Assembly (NCBI RefSeq): GCF_045788535.1
Contig: NZ_CP074074.1
Coordinates: forward strand, 744,001-808,000
Length of the DNA: 64,000 bases
Source of the DNA: Allotamlana fucoidanivorans
GTDB lineage: Bacteria > Bacteroidota > Bacteroidia > Flavobacteriales > Flavobacteriaceae
Direction of reading: 5' to 3'
Shown: one piece after another, positions 59,192 through 64,000 of the stretch
Position numbering within the stretch: the stretch's first letter is position 1
How the letters are laid out: the number at the start of each line of letters is the position of its first letter
The notes under the pieces: generated by a model
Databases searched by the model: none
Told to the model about the DNA's origin: nothing
What the model saw: the letters and a program-made list of their open reading frames with translations, nothing else
Made by a program: the position numbers and the translations under genes

Positions 59192-60504
59192 GAGTTAATG
59201 GTGAATTTTAAGAGTTTAATACGCTTTTTATCCATAGCTTCAATGGTAAACACATAATGTTCAAAATTTATTTTGCTATTCAATTTAGGAAAACTACCCG
59301 AAATCTCTAAAACAAAGCCTGCTATGGTTTCTGCTTCGCCTTTATTATTTTCAAAAAGTGCATCATCTTCTATTTTGGTAATCTTATAAAAATCTTTTAG
59401 CGCCGTTTTACCTTCAAATACGTAGTTTTTATCATCAAGCTTAGAGTAAGTTAAATCTTCATCATCAAATTCATCACTTATATCTCCCACTATTTCCTCA
59501 ATAATATCTTCTAAGGATATAATTCCTGAAGTACCGCCATATTCATCAACCACAACCGCCAAATGCACCTTCTTTTCTTGAAATTCAGCCATTAGATCAT
59601 CCAGCTTTTTGTTTTCAGGCACAAAAAAGGGGTCACGAAGTAAGCGTGTCCAATCAAACTGCTTTCTATCAATGTATGGCAACAAATCTTTCACATATAA
59701 AATACCTTCAATAGTATCTACATTATCTCGATAAACAGGGATTCTAGAATACCCATTAGCCACAATTTCTTTCATTACTTCGGAATATTTTTGCTCTATA
59801 TTTAAAGCAAATATATCTATTCGTGGCCTCATGGCTTGCTTAGTATCTGTATTACCAAATGACACAATACCTTGTAAAATTTTATGCTCTTCTTTAGTAG
59901 TATCTTCTTCACTAGTTAGCTCTAATGCTTGAGACAACTGATCTACACTGATATTAGACCTTTTTTTACCTAACCTACCATGAATGCCCAAAGTCACACT
60001 ACGCATAGGCAAACTAATGGGTGATAACACCACATCTAAAACCCTTAACGGATGGGCCATAAAAGACGCAAACTTTAAATTATTTCTACTAGCATAAATC
60101 TTTGGTAGTATTTCGCCAAATAGCAAAATGAGGAAGGTAACCACAACAACTTCAATAAGAAACTTAATTTTTGGATTGGTTAAACCACCAAACATATAAT
60201 CCCCTAAATAAGCAAATAGAATAACAACCGCTATATTGATAAAGTTATTGGCCACTAGAATGGTGGCGAGTAATTTTTTAGGACGCTCTAAAAGCCTAGA
60301 AACGATTTCTATACGCTTATCTTTTTGTTCAAGACTTTCTTGTATATCATTAATATTTAATGAGAATAAAGCCACTTCGGCACCCGAAATAAGTGCAGAA
60401 CAGAGTAGTAAGACAAAGAGCAACACAAAACTAAAAACAACTGAAGCGTCAATTGCTATTATTAAAAGTATCAAACTGGCAGGGTCAGGATCCAAAAAAC
60501 ACAC
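59188..60504 (-). CDS. gldE: gliding motility-associated protein GldE
   Basis: A 438-residue CNNM/CorC-type membrane protein: N-terminal DUF21 domain (SALISGAEVALFSLNINDIQ) with about four helices, a CBS pair (GYSRIPVYRDNVDTIEGILYVKDLLPY, HLAVVVDEYGGTSGIISLEDIIEEIVGDI) and a C-terminal CorC_HlyC domain (YVFEGKTALKDFYKI). GldE supports GldD function in F. johnsoniae. Normal length. Confidence 0.93.
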   Translation of the reverse strand: MCFLDPDPASLILLIIAIDASVVFSFVLLFVLLLCSALISGAEVALFSLNINDIQESLEQKDKRIEIVSRLLERPKKLLATILVANNFINIAVVILFAYLGDYMFGGLTNPKIKFLIEVVVVTFLILLFGEILPKIYASRNNLKFASFMAHPLRVLDVVLSPISLPMRSVTLGIHGRLGKKRSNISVDQLSQALELTSEEDTTKEEHKILQGIVSFGNTDTKQAMRPRIDIFALNIEQKYSEVMKEIVANGYSRIPVYRDNVDTIEGILYVKDLLPYIDRKQFDWTRLLRDPFFVPENKKLDDLMAEFQEKKVHLAVVVDEYGGTSGIISLEDIIEEIVGDISDEFDDEDLTYSKLDDKNYVFEGKTALKDFYKITKIEDDALFENNKGEAETIAGFVLEISGSFPKLNSKINFEHYVFTIEAMDKKRIKLLKFTINS

Positions 60505-60544
60505 TTTAATTAAACATAGATTTTTGATAATACGCTACCATCAA

Positions 60545-60994
60545 TTAAAAAGGAAGATCATCATTATCATCAACTAAAGGCTCAAAGTTTTCAGTTGACT
60601 TGGACACGTTAGTAGGCTGTACCGAAGCTGTATTTTGAGCGTTATTCTCACTTTCCCGCTTTGTAGAAAGAAACGTAAAATCATTACACTGAATTTCTGT
60701 TGAGTAACGCTCATTACCTTTATCATCAGTCCATTTTCTTGTTTTCAACCGCCCTTCAATATACACCTTATCACCTTTGGTCAAATATTTTTCACAAATT
60801 TCAGCAGCCTTATTTCGCACCACTATATTATGCCATTCTGTATTGGTAATACGTTCATTGGTTTGCTTATTGGTATAGGTTTCGTTAGTTGCTAAAGGAA
60901 AACGTCCTACACAACCACCACCTTCAAAATAGTGCATTTTGACTTCATCACCTAAATGACCAATTAACATAACTTTATTTAAAGTTCCTGACAT
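60545..60994 (-). CDS. ssb: single-stranded DNA-binding protein
   Basis: A 149-residue SSB with an OB fold (NKVMLIGHLGDEVKMHYFEGGGCVGRFPLATNE, TEWHNIVVRNKAAEICEKYLTKGDKVYIEGRL) and the acidic C-terminal tip DDNDDLPF that recruits replication and repair proteins. Lies 86 nt downstream of mutY. Confidence 0.96.
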   Translation of the reverse strand: MSGTLNKVMLIGHLGDEVKMHYFEGGGCVGRFPLATNETYTNKQTNERITNTEWHNIVVRNKAAEICEKYLTKGDKVYIEGRLKTRKWTDDKGNERYSTEIQCNDFTFLSTKRESENNAQNTASVQPTNVSKSTENFEPLVDDNDDLPF

Positions 60995-61080
60995 AATGTT
61001 TTATAATTTGAAAAACAAAATTAGTCAATTGCTTTTCATTTTTTTAAAATTAATAAAAAAATATGATTGTGATTAGGAAA

Positions 61081-62148
61081 CTACTTAAAATTAAAAGCAT
61101 CAATAAACTTACCAATTAAAACAGGCACTGCAAATTGTTCTATATCATTAACAGAAATGCCTTCGGCATGAAGTCTATTAACGTTAACAATCCAAAACTT
61201 AGTGTATAAATGTTGGTGAGACAGCTTGTGCACAATAGCCTCTGAATTATATAGTGACAATTTAAATGGTATGTTTTTCAATAAATGATGCTGTTCTATT
61301 TGATTCCTAAAGGTTGTATAATCAACAGCTTTCTTGGTTTCTACCAATGGAAATTGATATAAATTCTGCCAAATACCTTTGCCTTTCCGTCTTTCTATAA
61401 TGGTATTGCCATCATCAGAAATAAATACCAGAAAATTGAAATATTTAACCTTTGCCTTTGCTGACTTTATTTTAACCGGATAATCTTCTACCTTATTATG
61501 AGCAAACGCCAAACAGCTATCTTGAAATACACAACTTATACATTTCGGATTTTTAGGTGTGCACCAAGTAGCACCAAATTCCATTATGGCTTGATTGAAT
61601 TCGGCAGGATTATCTTGGTCAATTAATTCTTGAGCCAATAGTTTAAACTCCTTAACACCCTTTGATCCATTTGTGGGTGTGCAAATGGCAAAATAGCGAG
61701 ATAAGACTCTGTATACATTACCATCAACTACCGCCGTTGGTTCATTATAACAAATAGACGCTATGGCGCTTGCCGTATAATCACCAACACCTTTTAAGTT
61801 AAGGAGTTCTTTGTATGTTTTTGGAAACTCACCTTTTAACGCATTAACCACATGCTTTGCAGAAGCATGTAAATTTCTTGCTCTCGAGTAATATCCTAAG
61901 CCTTGCCACAATTTAAGGACCTCTCTTTCTTCGGCATTTGCCAAATCAAAAACAGTAGGATATTGTGCGACAAAAGCTTCATAATATGGTAAACCTTGCT
62001 TAACCTGTGTTTGCTGCAAAATAATTTCAGACAACCAAATATAATAGGGGTTTTTAGTCTCTCGCCAAGGCAAAACTCTCTTATTAACTGAATACCAATT
62101 AATTAACTTTTTAGAAAATTGCATACATGATTGTAATAGGGCGAACAA
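61081..62148 (-). CDS. mutY: A/G-specific adenine glycosylase
   Basis: A 355-residue MutY that removes adenine mispaired with 8-oxoguanine. Helix-hairpin-helix LKGVGDYTASAI, catalytic Asp in AVVDGNVYRVLSR, an [4Fe-4S] cluster motif C-x6-C-x2-C-x5-C (CTPKNPKCISCVFQDSC) and a C-terminal NUDIX-like domain that recognises the 8-oxoG. All key residues present. Divergent from HU. Confidence 0.96.
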   Translation of the reverse strand: MFALLQSCMQFSKKLINWYSVNKRVLPWRETKNPYYIWLSEIILQQTQVKQGLPYYEAFVAQYPTVFDLANAEEREVLKLWQGLGYYSRARNLHASAKHVVNALKGEFPKTYKELLNLKGVGDYTASAIASICYNEPTAVVDGNVYRVLSRYFAICTPTNGSKGVKEFKLLAQELIDQDNPAEFNQAIMEFGATWCTPKNPKCISCVFQDSCLAFAHNKVEDYPVKIKSAKAKVKYFNFLVFISDDGNTIIERRKGKGIWQNLYQFPLVETKKAVDYTTFRNQIEQHHLLKNIPFKLSLYNSEAIVHKLSHQHLYTKFWIVNVNRLHAEGISVNDIEQFAVPVLIGKFIDAFNFK

Positions 62149-62186
62149 AAATAAACGTTTATTATATTAAATTTTAGTGAATTAGG

Positions 62187-62219
62187 TTTGAAATATTGAA
62201 TATTAAATTCCTATATTTG
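62187..62219 (+). promoter_or_regulatory. promoter of the HU gene
   Basis: TTTG, a 21-nt spacer and TATATTTG followed by C, 43 nt upstream of the ATG. Confidence 0.6.
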
Positions 62220-62262
62220 CATCCCTTTTAGAATTTATAGTAACCCAAAATATAATATTAAA

Positions 62263-62553
62263 ATGACGAAGGCTGATTTAGTAGCAAAAATTTCTGAGAA
62301 ATTAGGAATTGAAAAAGGTGATGTTCAAGCAACTGTTGAAACATTCATGGAAGAAGTAAAAACTTCTTTAGAAGGTGGTGATAATGTTTACTTAAGAGGT
62401 TTTGGAAGCTTTATCATTAAAACAAGAGCAGAAAAAACAGGAAGAAATATTTCTAAGAACACAACCATTAAAATACCAGCACATAACATTCCTGCATTTA
62501 AGCCTGCCAAAGTATTTGTTGAAGGCGTTAAAACAAATGTAGACGTTAAATAA
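62263..62553 (+). CDS. HU-family DNA-binding protein
   Basis: A 96-residue HU/IHF protein: TKADLVAKISEKLGI start, VYLRGFGSFIIKTRAEKTGRNISKNTTIKIPAHNIPAFKPAK with the DNA-intercalating proline arm. It forms dimers that bend DNA in the nucleoid. Normal length, with strong promoter. Confidence 0.95.
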   Translation: MTKADLVAKISEKLGIEKGDVQATVETFMEEVKTSLEGGDNVYLRGFGSFIIKTRAEKTGRNISKNTTIKIPAHNIPAFKPAKVFVEGVKTNVDVK

Positions 62554-62615
62554 AACACACCTGCTAGTCAGGTTCAGCATTAAAACGAATTATTAATTTA
62601 AAAAAGACACTATTT

Positions 62616-62708
62616 ATGCCAAGTGGTAAAAAACGTAAAAGACATAAGGTAGCGACTCACAAACGTAAGAAACGTAGACGCGCTAACCGTCACAAAAAGA
62701 AAAAATAA
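62616..62708 (+). CDS. 30-residue very basic protein, probably ribosome-associated
   Basis: A 30-codon gene (MPSGKKRKRHKVATHKRK and on to RANRHKKKK) in which about 60 percent of residues are Lys or Arg. It lies 62 nt after HU and ends in a strong terminator, and I recall near-identical small proteins at this place in other Bacteroidota. The KRHK...KRKKRRRxNRHKKK pattern resembles the bS22/mS38 (AURKAIP1/COX24) small-subunit proteins, so a ribosomal role is likely but unproven. Confidence 0.75.
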   Translation: MPSGKKRKRHKVATHKRKKRRRANRHKKKK

Positions 62709-62711
62709 ATC

Positions 62712-62741
62712 AAAAAAGTAGTTAGGTTAACTACTTTTTTT
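62712..62741 (+). terminator. terminator of the small basic protein gene
   Basis: A perfect 13-bp stem (AAAAAAGTAGTTA/TAACTACTTTTTT) with a 3-nt loop and a T-tract, starting 4 nt after the stop codon. Confidence 0.88.
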
Positions 62742-62869
62742 GATTTGAAAAACAACAAAGTTCTTTGACATGAGCTCTTAAATTTTTTAGCATTTTAACG
62801 ATGTATTTTGAGCTCCACGGATAAAAATCCTGTGACAAAAAATAATGTATAATCCATCTGTACCATTTG

Positions 62870-62940
62870 GTTATTAGCAATTGGTTATTAGTTATTGGCA
62901 GTAACGCCATTAACGATTAACTTTTAACTATTCACTGAAA
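62870..62940. repeat. TTATTAG/TTATTGG-type repeats with imperfect inverted repeat
   Basis: Reiterated GGTTATTAG and TTATTGG units are followed by the near-complement CCATTAACGATTAA; TTATTAGTTATTGG and CCATTAACGATTAA match at 11 of 14 positions around an 8-nt loop. I recall similar AT-rich dispersed repeats between genes in other flavobacteria. It lies just upstream of the RNase E/G gene. Confidence 0.5.
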
Positions 62941-62962
62941 AGTATGGATAAAAATTAACACA

Positions 62963-64000
62963 ATGGATAAAGAATTGATCATTAGATCTAGTTCCGAAAA
63001 TGTTGATTTTGCCTTATTAAAAGATGGAAAACTCATTGAATTACAAAAGGATGAAGATAGTAACAACTTTTCTGTTGGTGATGTGTTTATAGCCAAAATA
63101 CGAAAAGCGGTTCCTGGACTAAATGCTGCATTTGTAAATGTAGGTTATGATAAAGATGCCTTTTTGCACTATCATGATTTAGGGCCAAAGCTACCTTCTC
63201 TTTTAAAATTCATTAAACGTGTAAGCACAGGTAAACTAAAAGATTTTTCTTTAAAAGATTTCCCATTTGAAAAAGATATTGAGAAAGACGGTAAAATTGC
63301 CGATGTCTTAAAATCTAATCAGTCGCTATTGGTACAAATAGTAAAAGAACCTATATCAACCAAAGGACCAAGAATAAGTTCTGAGCTTTCTATAGCTGGT
63401 CGATATATTGTTTTAGTTCCTTTTTCAAACCGCATTTCTATTTCACAAAAAATAGAAGACCGCGATGAAAAAGACCGCCTAAAACGCCTGGTAAAGAGTA
63501 TCACTCCCCAAGGTTTTGGCGTAATTGTACGTACCGTAGCACAAGGCAAAAAAGTAGCTGAGCTAGATAAAGATTTGCAACATTTGCTCAGTCGATGGAC
63601 AGCAATGTGCAAAAAGCTACATAAAGCTCACCACCCCAGTAAAGTATTAGGCGAAATGAATAAAGCTTCTTCTATTTTAAGAGATATATTCAATGACACC
63701 TTTACAGGCATTACTGTTGATGATGAAGAGTTATATTATCAAATCAAAGATTATTTGCAAGAAATTGCACCAAAAAAAGAATCAATAGTTAAATTGTATC
63801 AATCAAAAGTTCCCATATTTGAAAAATTTGGAATAGAACGTCAAATAAAAACCTCGTTTGGCAAAACTGTATCTATGGCGAAAGGTGCGTATTTGGTAAT
63901 TGAACACACCGAAGCCCTTCATGTTATTGACGTGAATAGCGGTAATCGATCAAATAAAGCCAATAGTCAAGAGGATACAGCACTGGAAGTCAATTTAATA
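62963..64000 (+). CDS. ribonuclease E/G, N-terminal part
   Basis: The first 346 codons from ATG 62963; the gene continues past the right edge. An S1-like domain comes first (NFSVGDVFIAKIRKAVPGLNAAFVNVGYDKDAFLHYHDLG), then the Rne/Rng catalytic domain with a metal-binding Asp in HVIDVNSGN just before the end. RNase E/G processes rRNA and mRNA at the inner face of the membrane. Upstream are a terminator and an AT-rich repeat. Confidence 0.93.
   Translation, partial: MDKELIIRSSSENVDFALLKDGKLIELQKDEDSNNFSVGDVFIAKIRKAVPGLNAAFVNVGYDKDAFLHYHDLGPKLPSLLKFIKRVSTGKLKDFSLKDFPFEKDIEKDGKIADVLKSNQSLLVQIVKEPISTKGPRISSELSIAGRYIVLVPFSNRISISQKIEDRDEKDRLKRLVKSITPQGFGVIVRTVAQGKKVAELDKDLQHLLSRWTAMCKKLHKAHHPSKVLGEMNKASSILRDIFNDTFTGITVDDEELYYQIKDYLQEIAPKKESIVKLYQSKVPIFEKFGIERQIKTSFGKTVSMAKGAYLVIEHTEALHVIDVNSGNRSNKANSQEDTALEVNLI

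Noticed and set aside
1..64000. Mobile elements, prophage, CRISPR arrays, defence systems, tRNA and rRNA genes
   Set aside because: I looked for transposase, integrase and Cas motifs, evenly spaced direct repeats and tRNA-like cloverleaves in the gaps and found none I could support.

Overview
The window is a 64 kb piece of a Flavobacteriaceae chromosome (phylum Bacteroidota), most likely from a marine or environmental gliding species. Four lines of evidence support this. It carries the gldD-gldE-ssb-mutY cluster. Three loci encode type IX secretion (T9SS) C-terminal sorting domains. It has many Bacteroidota-only families (DUF4296, DUF4271, DUF3098, DUF4301, DUF3127, DUF4199). Genes mostly lack Shine-Dalgarno sites and have AT-rich promoters with a TAnnTTTG -7 box. 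The sequence is AT-rich throughout, coding density is high, and I see no prophage, insertion sequence, CRISPR array, rRNA or tRNA. It reads as ordinary core chromosome.

Layout: 1-2000 holds the start of an Mrp/ApbC Fe-S carrier, an alkyltransferase-like protein, a LysE exporter and trmB. 2100-7450 has a glycosyltransferase, a PhoR/PhoB-type two-component pair, two T9SS-sorted proteins and a LuxE-like acyl-protein synthetase. 7575-14120 has tyrS, an NAD-dependent epimerase, and DUF4296, dihydroorotase and polyprenol-phosphate mannosyltransferase genes facing a DUF4271-hemD pair. 14188-23090 has pckA, DUF423, a saccharopine dehydrogenase-family gene, an Lrp regulator, glyS, comF and a lipoprotein. 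23080-32222 is a minus-strand run: omega-amidase, methionine aminotransferase, a membrane MutS homologue, a zinc peptidase, alanine dehydrogenase, SemiSWEET and leuS. 32375-38071 has a DMT transporter and the ftsX-DUF3098-uppP-truB envelope/translation cluster, interrupted by a glycerate kinase on the other strand. 38055-46663 has two thioredoxin-fold paralogues, tag, two exported proteins, aat, DUF3127, a flavin reductase, a histidine kinase, a HIT protein, greA and a Rieske-like lipoprotein.

46809-53730 is a minus-strand block. A TonB-dependent receptor sits directly behind a clear TPP riboswitch, so it is probably a thiamine (or thiamine-precursor) receptor. Upstream are arfB, DUF4301, a NadR-like kinase, a PnuC-family transporter, a geranylgeranylglyceryl-phosphate synthase and an Sfp-type phosphopantetheinyl transferase, joined by 1-40 nt overlaps. 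53860-64000 has ahcY, a small hypothetical gene, a frameshifted remnant of a T9SS cargo gene, rpmA-rplU, DUF4199, a Cys-rich heavy-metal-domain lipoprotein, gldD-gldE-ssb-mutY, HU, a 30-residue very basic protein and the start of an RNase E/G gene.

I did not find a clearly new multi-gene system. The best leads are smaller: the TPP-controlled receptor next to a vitamin-salvage-like transporter and kinase; a REP-like palindrome read in frame within leuS; twin single-Cys thioredoxin-fold proteins with a conserved C-terminal Cys-Leu; a lipoprotein that looks like a Rieske domain without its histidines; a hairpin at the predicted 5' end of the greA mRNA; and a perfect 14-bp inverted repeat overlapping a possible 34-codon gene.
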